Notes: a model not told the origin generated them from the letters alone. 64,000 nucleotides of DNA from Sipunculus nudus (GCA_026874595.1 CM049313.1:28266008-28330007); one strand, 5' to 3'. Counted from the first letter of the stretch, positions 49,018 to 61,275 are shown. Program-made: numbers and translations.

Positions 49018-49704
49018 ATTTTTATTCTTCAGTAGCATCCAAATATACATATAAAAAAAAATGTCATGCATAAAAAGTGTCCTCAGTGCAGAGTGGCCAA
49101 AAAGGAATCTGTCCACACATGATTATACCCTGGCTTTTGTTCTCTCTCTCTCATTGGAATATAACCAATAACATCACCCGATTCACTCCATTGGTCAGAC
49201 GGGTAAGGTGAACTCCACCCACTATACTGGCCAATGAAATGAAGGGAGAGTTGGTTGATTATACCCTGACAAGGCCCACATACAGTGTAATTATATGTTA
49301 TCGATGTTATCGTGATATCATCTATCTGTGTGTGCTCCTAGCTGACTAAACATCACGGGACCCCCATTTTAGTGGTCACCCTGATGAGATAAACACCTTT
49401 ACCCTCATGAGATTTACAGATTAGGCCTGTACAAATAAGGGACCCAGTGACCAAGATAAGGGGATTATGCAATCAGTACCCAGGCATCATGGAACAAAGG
49501 CTTGTTATACATGTGTGATATGTCACAAGGTAACGCAGGGGTTTGAATGTTTATGAATTATTAACAAAATCAGTAAAGTTATAATAATAATTATAATATT
49601 CATATTATTGAGAACAGCTGCAAATGAGAGAGAGAAGCCCGTTGAACTTATTTAGTGTGACATAAAATACCAAGAATATACAACCTATCATGCCAAATCT
49701 TACA
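49014..49704. repeat. Module D, copy 2
   Basis: 691 bp, direct repeat of 45740-46430 with very few differences. It ends at the same place (AAATCTTACA), after which the flanks diverge completely. Confidence 0.9.
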
Positions 49705-50464
49705 GTATATAACCTAAAGGTTGTTTAGATCATGTTTATATTTAGAGTTTGCATACAATGTAGGATATACCCAGAACAAAAAAATTAACCATCCCAAATC
49801 TCAAGTTTGAAAGTCTAGGGGAAGAGTATGAGTCTAATTTGTATAGCCCAAAGGCACCCCCTAGTAACAGTGGTAGCAGATGTAAATCAAGCAGCCATGT
49901 TTGAACAGGCGACAGGCTGTTTCTTAGTACTCATATGGATAAAGACCCACATATACAAAAATTAATACATTTGAGCCAACTAATTATTATGTAAACCTGC
50001 TGTGGATATTCCAATCAAACAGACTAAATGCATTTTTATGCTGACATCATCCAAATAAAAGATGAGAAGCTGTCAGTTTAAAAATTAGTTCTAACTTTTT
50101 TGTTTCGATATCGGAGTGTATGGATACTGATACCACTACCAGCGATGTCACTTCTGCTGGTATGGTATATATACCGCTACCAGCTGCCCTGCGTTTCAAA
50201 TCCGTCCTCCTCTGGCTGGCTCACACCAGTCCCCCAACGTCGTCAAAACGTCATATATAGACTGGCCCCCTCCCACTCAAGTTAGACTGGTACCCTGCCC
50301 CCAAACACTACAATTCTTGTCAAAGCTATGAAATATCATTTGTGCCCTCTTGCCTCTTGTCCTCATATATATCATGCCAGCACTTTTATCGATCCATTTG
50401 TATGAATCACATATGGATGTGCTATTTAAAATTATGACATTAACATCTGTCAGAATGTCTTTCT
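49705..50464. other. Unannotated spacer
   Basis: A less AT-rich patch at 50100-50290 contains a short inverted pair around ACCACTACCAGC and GCTGGTATGGT. No gene. Confidence 0.4.
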
Positions 50465-52244
50465 TAGCTCAGCTGACTATAAGGTCAACTGACCTATAGC
50501 GATGGTCCTTCGTCCGTCGGCTGTCCGTCCGTCTTTCCATGGTGCCGTCCGTCCGTGTGTCCGTCCGTTAAACTGGCACGTTTTTAAACCTTTGGACGTA
50601 CGAATCCGACTTCGGCATACAGTTAGATGTCCCAAAAATCTCTTACCATACCGAAACTTATATATTTCCTATGTACGTACCAGAAATTAGGTCAGTATGA
50701 TGTAAGTTATGGGAAAATCAGGAAATATATTTACTCATTTAACATGAGAATTGTTGAAGCTAGAGACTTTACTATAGGATATAACTTTATTCAATCAAGA
50801 TTCAATTTTATATCCAAAATTTGATCTGAATTTTTCAATTTTTTTAAAGTTATTAGCATACATATAAAATCGGTACCTTAAATTTTGCCCAACTTTGGCC
50901 ACGGCAGTATAAGTACCGTGGATTTAATTTTCGCAGCATGCACACATAAGCATTCAATCTGTTGAAATCTGAAATTTGAATATAAAAGCTCCAAAATCAG
51001 GCTTGTTATTGATTTTTGTTAGACTCTTATTGTATTCATTTGCATTGTCAAGCAGCCCACTTTGGCCACTGGAGGTCATTCAGTACAGTTCTCTCTGCTA
51101 ACCTGATTTCTAATGGGTCACTGGGGGAGCATGGGCCACAGGTGTACAGTTATTCTCATCCCCCCCCCCCACCCACCAAGTGTAATGCAATAATTGTTAT
51201 CGTTTGAAATGTAGATGCATTTCCTTAATTGTAAAGCTGTTTCCATTGTACAAAACTGTTCTAATTCAAAGAGTAATTCACAATGCCATGTTGTGGTAAT
51301 GTAACATTTAAAAAAAAATATTTTCCTTTTAAAATTTAAACAAATTATAATATAATTAAACCTACCAGGAAACATAATTTGATCATATATGAGTCAAATT
51401 ATGGATAAATAAAGGTGAAATTTAAAATTGTAAATTCTGAATCAAGTAATATTTTCAAATATATATTGTTTTACAATTTTATACAATTTATATATTTTGT
51501 GGTGAAAAATAATAACATGTGTATGCAAAATTTGTTGTTATCTGACAAAATTAGGGATAAATGGTTATGCAATTTAGAATTGTAAATCAACCATTAAATT
51601 CAGACATATGTTATATTGCAAATGTATAATATTTTTTCAACTTGAAAATAAAATAATGTAATGAAAATAATGAAGATCTTATGCAAACATTTGTTCCTTA
51701 TTTTTCTGCCTCAGCAGAATATGAAATAAAGGGATTGGCTTTGTTTGTACATCTCTGTCAGTTTTTAAATATTTAATAATTATGAATAAACTTTTCCTCC
51801 TGTAAGCACTGTTGCCTTAAATTTAATATCCTGTGGGTATATGCAGAGGTGTTGTAACTCCCATCAATTAACCCCCCCCCCCCTTGCCACTAAGCCCTTG
51901 CAACTGTGGACAGGCAACTGTATAAGGATTAATTTAAATGAGAATAAAAATTAGTGTAATAAAAAAAATAGGATATAATTGAAACAATAAATATATTCTT
52001 GCCACAGCAGGATGGGCCATAAAGTGATCATTATCTGAAATTTTGCCCAACTTTAGCCGGGGCACTTTTTTTTCATGTAAGCAAGGTTGATTTAATTTTC
52101 ATATGATGGACAGATAAGGTTTTTTAGCTTTTATAATCTGAAAAGTGAAAGCATTGGAATAAAAAATGCAGGTGCTATATAAGTTTTAGAAGACAATGTC
52201 ATATAGATAACTCCCCCTTCCTTTATCTGTCTGTCACTCTCTCC

Positions 52245-52295
<51 letters not shown>
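50465..52295 (+). repeat. AGCTCAGCTGACT family, longest copy
   Basis: It opens AGCTCAGCTGACTATAAGGT, then the CCGTCCGTCCGTC run, GGACGTACGAATCCGAC, TACCATACCGAAACTTA and ACCTTAAATTTTGCCC. Next come TGCATTGTCAAGCAGCCCAC, a C tract (51160-51170) and a second C tract (51873-51883), then the closing (CT)n at 52246-52293. Joins the heads seen at 15560 and 32552 to the 3' part seen at 17763-18890, so it defines the family as an element of about 1.8 kb. Non-coding. Confidence 0.7.
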
Positions 52296-52297
<2 letters not shown>

Positions 52298-53784
52298 CCC
52301 CAAACCCTTCCATTTATATGTTATATGTTCAGTTTATTATTGGTTATAGTTATTTTATGCACATATTACTGTAAAACAGCTGAAATAATGATACTTCTAG
52401 AAATATTTGATCATGAGAGGCTCCTGCATCTTTGATATAGACCATAAAAGTGCACATAGAGTATTAGGTCAGCAAACATATATTTAATGTTTGATTATCA
52501 CCAGTATGCAAGGCCATTTCCTCTCAACTTTTCAAATACTGATATATAAATATATATATATATATACATATATATTAATATTTATATTTATATTTATATT
52601 AAATATATTATTTAAATTAAATATAAAAAATACTATAGAGCTGTAACTAAATAGGCACATACTGTTAAATATAATATGCGGATAAATACTTTTTAGTTTT
52701 TTTGTTTGTTTTTTTTTTTTGGGGGGGGGGGGGGTCGGTTCCTTGCCCTGACCTTTTTACCCCATTTCGAATCCTTATCTTACTGCCTTATATTGAATGT
52801 GCTATAGAGTATGAATTTTGTACATTCTTAGTTTATCTGGGATAACTGAACTGTTCTGGATAATTAGTAAAGTATACATGCCCGATTTGTCCAAGTTAAC
52901 AGCTTTCTATTATTCATGAAGTATACTCCTCTATCCATTAGTAATATTTACGCAATAAGCTTTATCATATGTTTATATTTCTGTAACATGTTACGTCGGA
53001 GTAAGTGTTATTTCAGTGCATATGTTCTGATCTGTTAAAATTTATAGACTCTAAAACACTGGCACCCTTATATTTACAGAAATATCTTCAAGTGTCTTTA
53101 GTTTATACAATGTTAATTTCAACTTACAATGTCCACTAATCACCCTTTGTCAATGACTGCACTCAAACACTTTGTACGGTAAAATAATGACCCATATAAC
53201 CAGCCTTGAGTTCTGTTACTGTTCTAGCTCAGATGGTTCACATTGCTATCATTCTTTGACCACATTGGCTTATTACTTGGATACGGAACAAGCATTTTCC
53301 TGTTAATCCATCATCCGTAGTGATCAATTGTACGCTCTGTGTTTAATTGATTTGAAACCAGCATTTTAGTAAAATTTGCTTAGTTTATTTTGCAAATGAA
53401 CCTCTGTTAATATGCCCAATGACAATACTGGAAACATCAATAGTAAATAAATTCTCAGTGTTGTAGTCGAGTCACCAACCTCCGAGGCCAAGGCAGAGTC
53501 CGAGTCATCACCATCCGAGGCCAAGGCCGAGGCCGAGGCGCGTCACCACGATCTACCAGTTAAACTGCCTATATTTAAGAAGGCAAATATTTCCTTCATA
53601 TAGTACCATATGTATGCCTATATAGCGTATATATGCCTATATATAGTGGATAAAACTTTTTTGTGGTTCATCTGGACCATTCCAAGAAATGCTGCACATA
53701 TTTTCAGGCCTATCCTTCCTGCTAGCTATGTATTTTGCTCTGACGATAATTTTTAAAACGTTAAAAATCGCCTTAATGCATATT
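52296..53784. other. AT-rich region with microsatellites, no gene
   Basis: (TA)n-like runs at 52545-52565, a T tract joined to a G tract at 52706-52735, and the GAGGCC minisatellite listed separately. Confidence 0.45.
53466..53552. repeat. GGCCGAGG-type minisatellite
   Basis: CGAGTCACCA..CTCCGAGGCC, AAGGC.GAGTCCGAGTCA and CATCCGAGGCCAAGGCCGAG are imperfect repeats of one 6-40-bp theme in otherwise AT-rich DNA. Confidence 0.6.
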
Positions 53785-54175
53785 TTGGGCCACCATAGTC
53801 TGTATTTGTTTTTTTTTTAGTGATGGTCTTATAAGTCGTGATGTTACCCGGATGCATAAGTTACAAAGTATACAAAACTGTGCAAAGTTATGCTGATAAA
53901 ACGCAGTTTGACCCAGAAGGGTAGTATCGTATCTCCGCAGTTTCCAAAGGATACTCCGTGCCTTGCATGAGTACGCTCCAAAAGCAGTAATTATGCTGTG
54001 CTCATGCATTAGCTCTGCTCACACGCGTAACACAACCCAGTTCAAGTTTCCTTTCCACACTATAATTGCGCCGGCTAACAGGAAAATCACGGGGCACGGT
54101 CACAAATTTGTGACATGTCTTGGGAATTCCCGCTTGGAGAAGATCCCGCTTCAAAGATCACACATGCAAAAATAA
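53785..54175 (+). pseudogene. LINE ORF2 C-terminal fragment
   Basis: One frame reads HHSLYLF, then after a shift SDGLISRDVTRMHKLQSIQN and CAKLC, matching the thumb-region signature of CR1-like LINEs (a short linker followed by KLQ.IQN.A..L). Two stops follow. A second frame continues with VVSYLRSFQRILRALHEYAP, then a TRNTTQFKFPFHTI block and GNSRLEKIPLQ before TAA at 54173-54175. That resembles the usual C-terminal layout (LHG.AP, then R.......P, then WN.LP). At least one frameshift and two nonsense codons. The opposite-strand frame (53773-54009) is a shadow. No catalytic domain present. Confidence 0.55.
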
Positions 54176-54635
54176 TAAATTTATGATTAATAACAGTTAA
54201 TAATTGAAGAACTTCAAGGAGATATTTAACAGTTGCAAATGTTCATGATATAGTTTTTTTTTGGTGAACAACAAGTGCGCCCCCAATACTTCCGATAATG
54301 TTGATACTGTAGATTGAACGTCTCATTTTTTTTTTGCTAGCGGGACAACGGCCACTGTCTCGTGAGGGGCATTATAATTACCAATAATTCATGGGGCATT
54401 TCTGAGCAAAAACAGAAAAAAGGCTAGAAAATATACAGGCCAGTCGGCCCTGTGTAACACTGGTTTCACAGGTCCGCCAGAAAAATTACGAGCCCAAATA
54501 TTTTTGTGTCAAAATTTTAAAAATTTAGTTAAAAGATTAAATATAATTAACAACATATGCACTCTTTGTATAACGTTTTTACTTGGTTTTGATTTAAAAA
54601 CATGAGCACACGGGCATAATGCGCCCGTTTTCTGT
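54176..54635. other. Non-coding spacer
   Basis: No gene seen. Confidence 0.35.
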
Positions 54636-55010
54636 CTTGTGACCTCATTAAACATGCGTGAATTTCGCTGAGACTTGTATTCAGATGAGAAACTGTACAG
54701 ATTAATATTTGTACTGACCATGTCACTCACCAGTGATATATTTACGATACCATTGTGCTATCAAAGTCTGGTGACCCACTGACCTCACTGAATATGGATA
54801 GATTTTGTTGGAAATCTATAGGCGAGATATTATATTGATTAATATTTCTGTTGAGTTTTATCAAAATCATTTGTATTCCACGTAAGTTATCGCGGCGACA
54901 CCACAGAGCATCCTAGCGACCTCTGACCTTCTTAAATATGCGTTTATTTTGCCAATAATGAAACTCGGGCGAGATAATATTACTCTCACTGACATTTAGA
55001 CTGATTTCTT
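54636..55010. repeat. Diverged tandem triplication, about 142-bp unit
   Basis: TGACCTCATTAAACATGCGT (54640), TGACCTCACTGAATATGG (54781) and TGACCTTCTTAAATATGCGT (54924) begin three units about 142 bp apart. Each is followed by a GATTAATATT or GATAATATTA block. Confidence 0.65.
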
Positions 55011-55014
55011 AATC

Positions 55015-55600
55015 TATTTTCCAAGTTTGTCGTCAATTTCTTTATTCTCGAAAATACTCTTTCCTAGTCAACTGGGCAAAATACTAGTGAAATAACGTAC
55101 TAGCATATATACTAGAAAAAAAAAATTTCACGACAGGCACGGCGCTGCCTAGTGTTGAATATATTTTATTTTTCTTTAATAAATGACTTGACAAATAATG
55201 TTGATCTGCATCCTGTCAGCGTCTCCACATGAAACGCCGTACGGCTGGGAAATATTTTTTTTTATTATTATCATTTAAATAAAACAAGGTCCCAGGTTTA
55301 ATTTAAACTCTATTAATTAAATGAAATAAATTAACGTAAACAAAGGCAGTTAAAACGAAACACTACAAAAAATACGGTATACGCGGTTGCTTAAAATAAT
55401 CCGATCAGTTATGGATGGTAGGGACGATTCGTCAGAAACCGTCTGCTGTCAAAACCCTGTTATGATCGTTACAGAACCGGAGAAATTGAACAATTCTAGC
55501 AATAACAATTTAAACATCTGATTTATGGAGATCGTGCACCAGACATCGTCAGTTGCAGGTTTCATTATATTGCCCTGCGTCATTTGCTTTATTTACTCAC
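55015..55600. other. AT-rich spacer
   Basis: Nothing recognised. Confidence 0.35.
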
Positions 55601-55760
55601 GGTGCCGCTGGGATCTTAGCTGGAAAAACAAACGCTCAAAAAACCAAAGGCGAAGCGATTTCGGTGAACATTTTCCCGCCAAAATTGTCATGAATGAAGT
55701 CACATGGGGTGGATTCTACTACGAACCTCTTATTGGCTCTCTATCTATGACACTTCATCT
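55601..55760 (-). promoter_or_regulatory. Candidate promoter and first exon, minus strand
   Basis: On the minus strand: a CCAAT box in GAGCCAATAAGAGG (55725-55738), an E2F-like TTGGCGGGAAAATG (55670-55684) and a consensus splice donor CACC|GTGAGTAAA (exon end 55601). CpG is raised. A 91-codon plus-strand frame (55525-55800) overlaps it and I think it is a shadow, although it has a hydrophobic N-terminal stretch. This could be the start of the minus-strand transcription unit containing the exon at 48654-48890; no proof. Confidence 0.3.
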
Positions 55761-55914
55761 CTCCGCGAATCACAAGAACGTATGCGTTAACTGGCTATAG
55801 GCACGGATGTATGCAAATCAGCTGCATGTCAGTCAACGTGTCTCATGGTTTAAACGCCAACGTTGACAGTATGAGTGTCGAGAGAACTCATTTAATGCCA
55901 GGGGCGTCAATATA

Positions 55915-56171
55915 GGGGGGGGGGGGGGATGGGGGGTATATATACCCCCCACTTTTTGGCAAGGGGGGATGGTCAATGTTATCATCCCCCCACTTTTCAG
56001 AGAATAATATTATAATATTGCAAATGAAATTAATAAATAAATAGAATTAAAGACTTTGGATCCATTTACTAAAAAAATGTTATATCTAAACCTTGCTTAG
56101 GATTCACGAATACACTTATTTTCTAAAACATTATAATTATCTGAAATATGAGTTTATATATATATAACAAT

Positions 56172-56241
<70 letters not shown>

Positions 56242-56260
56242 TTGAATATGACACAGAGAC
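55915..56260. repeat. G tract and (TA)n microsatellite
   Basis: A G homopolymer of about 14 bases at 55915-55928 inside GGGGGTATATATACCCCC-like palindromic sequence, then (TA)n at 56176-56240. Confidence 0.85.
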
Positions 56261-56534
56261 GCTGAAAAAAGGTTATATATATATATATACAAACCCATCC
56301 CCCTCACCCTTGCCAAGACCGGCCTCGAGACCTCCAACATTCAATACACCTGGAAGGAATAACATATATTCATTCACTTTCAGCCAAATATCAAACGAAC
56401 ATGAGTTGGACATCCTCTGTTCCTTTATTCTTTTAATTTATGCTGATATGCATGAATTAAAATATTTCCTTAATATTTATTTATAAAGTACGTGTTAAAT
56501 CTTCTCTCTCATACCTTGACATCAATAACCAATG

Positions 56535-57230
56535 TATGTATTATTTTGCACCAAACACCCCACGATTGATTCGACCAGCTGCTCATTGCATATTCAAATT
56601 AGCTGATAAATAAAGCCAATATGCAAAGCTTAAAAAATGAAAGGCAATACATATTACGGCTAATAAGTGAAATGATAAGCAACTGTTTAAATAGCCGTGA
56701 TGTGAATTAAGCAGTTATGTAAGTTATGATGTTCTTTTGAAAAGACCCCTACCTTTAATTTCAATAATTTGTCTAATTTCCATAACTTTTCTGCATTTTA
56801 TTAATTAAAATATGACACATTTGAATATATTGTTACATAAATACTTTACTCTTTCTATAAAAAGCCAAATAATCAATAGATTTATTTATTATATGATCAA
56901 TTCCACTAATTCATTCAGATATGCAAATTTATGCAAATTATCTCATTAAATATGAAAAATACAAACTTTTGGGAGAAGAAATCGATTCTACAGGAAAACA
57001 ATTACCCCAGACTCAATTCGGAAAGGTTTTCTGTTGAGGATTATCAAATTGTTCTTGGGCTAACCCTGTCTATGATGTCGATTTTCGAATATAACCCTGG
57101 TTTTAATATGACTGCCATTTATCCAAAATGGCGGAAGGAAAAATGCAAACATCGATTTTTAGTTACATTATGATTCAAAGTTACGAAAAAAGTGTGTTTG
57201 CAAAAATCTTTATGAAAATTCGACAGAATA
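56535..57230 (-). repeat. Dispersed AT-rich repeat, copy B
   Basis: Reverse-complement partner of 7205-8088. In minus orientation it opens TCTGTCGAATTTTCATAAAG and closes with GCAATGAGCAGCTGGTCGAA and GTGTTTGGTGCAAAATAA. It lacks the 80-bp internal duplication of copy A. An 80-codon frame in it (56931-57173) is not a gene. Confidence 0.7.
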
Positions 57231-57659
57231 ATACAACCTGTCAGGACCAGTAGATTCCTCGGTCTCTCGTTTAGGTTTCTTTTATTGTCTTTCTCCAAGA
57301 CTTCATCTGGTTGCTCGTCGGCAACGGTCCAGTCACGGTATTTCTACCTGTTACTGAATGTCATTATTGCCTATTTTCCCTCCCTGTAGGCCTAGCGTGT
57401 AATGGCTGTCTTATCATTCACGGCATCTCGCTACTCTGTGAAATCTTCGTCTGTCCAGGTAAAAATGATACACTATATTTTAGTTTTTTTACGGGTCAAC
57501 GTATGATGCATGTTTATTAAGTTTAGTCACTTGCTCCTGGGCCCACTCTCCCACACAAAGTCATCAACATTAATTAAGAACTTTTAAAGATATTTTTGAC
57601 AAATAAGGTACATTTAAATGTCATAATTATGGAGGTATAGAACAGCCATCTCGTAACCG

Positions 57660-58185
57660 CGATGACGTCATTATTTTTCAATGGAAGTTTAAAAGCGCAA
57701 AGCTAACTGGGTGGTGACAGGCTATTTGACAGCGAGTGAGACACCCGTAGACATTCTGCAGTTTATATCAGCCATCTTAATTCAGCAAGCGGTTGGCTAT
57801 GTTCTTCGTTTGTCGTTGAATCTCCTGAAGTTTTCTGTGATATTAATAGATTAATATAGAGAGCGTTGGTTTAGCTCACTTTATGGTGTAGATGCTGCAT
57901 GACACACGGAAGGATTCATATTAAAACATAGAAACTCTTTACAGTTACCGATCTTGTTATTGTGGCACTGTAAAGACGGTGCGATACAACGCATTTATCA
58001 AGTCCTTTACATCTTAAGGTTAATTCCTTGTGGCGAGGATCGCCATGCAGCCTTCAAGTGGTAGGATTTAATCAGTGCGGCGTTCATGGGAATGACTATC
58101 GCGGCTCGTTCAGTTTGCGCACAGCAAACACTCTGCGATTACTGTACACAAGCAAACCTGTATCAGGGGGTTCGTGATTGCGAAG
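57660..58185 (+). promoter_or_regulatory. Candidate promoter and 5' untranslated exon
   Basis: It has an exact CRE (TGACGTCA, 57663-57670), a TATA-like TTTAAAAG 18 bp further on (57688-57695), and about 450 bp of less AT-rich, CpG-containing sequence. That sequence ends in a consensus splice donor, CGAAG|GTACGTG (exon end 58185). The putative exon holds only tiny upstream frames (for example an ATG at 58044 giving 8 codons), so it would be untranslated. No acceptor or coding exon was recognised in the remaining 5.8 kb. Confidence 0.35.
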
Positions 58186-58959
58186 GTACGTGTGGTTGCC
58201 ATTCATAATCACAACAAACAGTATCTAAAGAACACTGGTTACACTCGCGACAGATCACAAGTGCTGTGTGGATATTTTGTTACTGGCAGTTCTTTTCAGG
58301 TATGGTAAATCTTTATTTCTGTTTACTGTAAATGCCAGTAAATAAACTTTTATATGATGACATTTGGCTATGCTACATGTATTCATTTGCTGCAGAGTTC
58401 TCGGTGCTCTGAACTGGTATCTGATGCAGTGTTTAGATATTTAAAATACTGTATACTTATGGTATAATGGGTTAATGTGATGCCACAGAATATAAAAAAA
58501 AGGCTCATCATTTGTACACTATATTTATACGCATATAACAAAACCTGACACAACAGCACAACAACGTATTTTGGATTGCAGTATATATGTTCTATTAATT
58601 CACTGGTCTGTGTCGCATCCAAGAATATTAAGGATTGATGATACACATGTATGGACCAAAGACCGGACATGCCGGATAGAAGCACCAAATTTTTCCATTT
58701 GTTATTCATGGCCTTAACCTTCAATAATCCACAGGCTCCCCCCCCCCCCCCTCCCGTGGCAATTACTTTGGCTGAGAGTCTTAGCGGGTACACACATTAA
58801 AAATGACGATGACCCCGTCAGCCCTTAGACAAGAGATAACAAGATAAGGATGGTTATCTACACGAGTTTAGGTCTCTCGAGGCAGATGTTATTGTAAAGG
58901 GCTAGCTAAAATCTATAAGAAACATTTACTGTCCAGCGTTGTGTCAGAGTCTTCTCCAT
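58186..58959. other. Putative intron or intergenic DNA
   Basis: A 136-codon minus-strand frame (58383-58793) passes through a C tract (58739-58751) coded as poly-Gly and is otherwise AT-driven; not accepted as a gene. Confidence 0.35.
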
Positions 58960-59640
58960 AAATTGGTCAAGTCATCTGGTCTCAGCTTTGTGTCACTTTG
59001 ATAGTTGTCCGTCTGTCTGTCAGTTGTCATCGATTTCGCCTTCTTCTTTGTTCTTGTGTTTAACATATAGCATTCTACAGGCCACAGTTTTGCAGGAATC
59101 CTTTTGAAACTGATCTTATGTCATACACTAATATCTCGAAAGTAATTTTTCAGTTTCGGAAAATAGCCGCTAGGGAGCGCTGCACACGAAAGACTACAAC
59201 ATATCATTTTTTGCCATATCTCCAAAACTTTAAACCTAAATTTCATAAACTATAGCATATTTTCTTGTTCTTTGTCTTCTTCATAACATAGTTTAGTCTT
59301 CTTGTCTTAACTTTGTGCCGCTTTTTCAGTATGTCGGTCACTTCAAAACACTGCAAAATGTTATTTTCCTTATAACTTTGTCAAATCTGGTCGTATCTTC
59401 ACAAACTTTGGCTCTTTTTTTCACCTCCGTCTTCTGCATAATTTAGTCTAGTCAACTGGTCTAAACTTTGTGTCACTTTATCAATATGTCTGTCTGTTTG
59501 AAAGATGTCCTAAATGTTGCCTTCTTGCTGGTTCTTGCCTCTGTTATAAAAGCATTTTAAAGGGCCACAGTTTACCAGGAATCACTTTGCAACTTTCACC
59601 TATCTTATATTTGAACGATGGCTTGAAGCAATGTGAAAAC
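58960..59640. repeat. Diverged local repeats around CTTTGTGTCACTTT
   Basis: TCTGGTCTCAGCTTTGTGTC (about 58976), CTTGTCTTAACTTTGTGCCG (about 59302) and ACTGGTCTAAACTTTGTGTC (about 59455) head three related segments. A GGCCACAGTTT..CAGGAATC block follows the first and third. Confidence 0.55.
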
Positions 59641-59774
59641 GAAACAGAGATCTCAAACTTCATCTGTTAATTAAAAAGAAAACAAATGAAAAACACAATC
59701 ACAATAATGTAACCTTTGTGTTGAAAAAAAAAATCAAACATTAGTAGGTAAATTGGACGCGAAAAATCAACTAA

Positions 59775-60443
59775 TCATAAGTATAGTGAGCTCCTTGTCC
59801 AAATGCCGGCACAACCGCAATAGAACAAACCCATTCGACCTCGGCCGTACATTCTGACCGGATCAACTGTACCCGAATTCACTACGCTTCGGCCTTTTGA
59901 AATCAGTTCGGCAAAGTCAAAACAAAAGGCCTCAATCACACCTCCTGAAACATGGAACGCTGAACAGGGGCTAAAATTAAAAAAAAATCGCATTTGTTGA
60001 AATACATTTATTACTATAAATAATGTCATGAAACATTCACCCATTTAAAAGTTATGACTCTTTTATATCTTTGTTCCGTTCCGTTCGGTAAATTAGGCCC
60101 CTGTCACGCGTTCTATGTTCCGTTCCGTTCCGTGTTTTAGGGAGCCCCGGAAGACCCCCCAGGAGGTGTGAGTGAGGCCTTTTGTTTTGACTTTGCCGAA
60201 CTGATTTCAAAAGGCCGAAGCTGAGTGAATGCTGTACCCGCCGACACCGAGTTGTCCGCAGGATCGCCACAGGAAGTAAACCTGGCATTGCGTGCGTAAA
60301 ACTCGAAAGACAACAAAATTGTAGGTAATGTGTTAGCATGTATATATATATATACATATATAAGTTATGACACTTTTTATATCTTTGTTCCGTTCCGTTC
60401 GGTAAATTAGGCCCCTGTCACGCGTTCCATGTTCCGTTCCGTT
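59775..60443. repeat. Inverted and direct copies of a TTAGGCCCCTG-ended element
   Basis: An element end on the minus strand (TTAGCCCCTGTTCAGCGTTC, at 59969 running left) and two plus-strand ends (TTAGGCCCCTGTCACGCGTT, at about 60091 and 60404) are present. A 65-bp block around GGCCTTTTGTTTTGACTTTG is inverted between 59881-59946 and 60160-60224. The 75-bp stretch from TATATCTTTGTTCCGTTCCG to the next GTTCCGTTC run is directly repeated (60062-60137 and 60374-60443). The minus-strand frames at 59775-60357 are not genes. Confidence 0.65.
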
Positions 60444-60663
60444 CTAGAACGATTTAGAGCAGGTGCCTATACCGGAAAATTAATGTGTATGAAATGATTA
60501 GTTTTTTATGCTAAAGAAGGCGATATATTTGATCGGGATTGTGTTAAAACGACTGGTGATAAACTGATATGTAAACTATTAAGTCATAATGTTTCGTCAT
60601 ATACACATTTCATATACACATTATCTTTGGGAATAAACCCTGTAGGCACATATTTTATAATCG

Positions 60664-60719
<56 letters not shown>
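60664..60719. repeat. (CA)n(TA)n microsatellite
   Basis: About 18 CA units followed by about 8 TA units. Confidence 0.9.
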
Positions 60720-61275
60720 GGCAGTTGGTCTGAATTACCATTCAAAAATACAGTCTTGTCTTGGTTCTCCACCAGTTGTCATTACTTTCACCTTTTCTTT
60801 TAAGTTTTCTAACCAGGTCATTCTTGTCACAATACGTTAATTCATTTAGTCAATTGCAAGTTGTGTCTTTCAAAACAGGATCTTTAGCGTCTTTCTGAGT
60901 TAAGATGATCAGTCAGTTAGAAAGAGAGTTTGGCCGTTTATGTTGCCAGCCTGCCAGAGAGCGTTTCTGAGTTGAGGTGGTCAGTCTCTGAGGAAAAGGA
61001 CACGCCACGCTGGAGAGCAAATGGGAGGTGCTTGTATGAACAAACTTAAATCATTAGATAACCTTTAGACAGAATGTTTCGTTCTCTGTGTTATATAACT
61101 TCTGTCAATATAAATGAGGCACAAAACAGCGTACAGCTTTAAAACTTAGCCGTGTGTTACGAATAAGTGTATATAACCTGGCCGTTACCTTTACCTTTCA
61201 GCGTGATGTACATATTTGACTGATTTCGCAATCAATATTTTAGGTACTGTGGATTCAGAATTGTTCGTTGGGTTT
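60720..61275. other. Spacer, no gene
   Basis: A short near-repeat (GAGCGTTTCTGAGTTGAGGT at 60959 and GCGTCTTTCTGAGTTAAGAT near 60887) is the only structure seen. Confidence 0.4.

Noticed and set aside
53773-54009. 78-codon minus-strand frame
   Set aside because: The plus strand of the same bases reads as LINE C-terminal sequence, so this is a shadow.
55525-55800. 91-codon plus-strand frame with hydrophobic N-terminal stretch
   Set aside because: Overlaps promoter-like motifs and a consensus donor on the other strand; no upstream support and no known motif. Kept only as a remark.
58383-58793. 136-codon minus-strand frame
   Set aside because: It includes a C tract translated as poly-Gly and otherwise follows local AT composition; no splice or promoter context and no motif.
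59775-60357. Minus-strand frames of 89 and 101 codons
   Set aside because: Lie entirely in inverted and direct copies of a non-coding element and contain its GTTCCGTTCC minisatellite.
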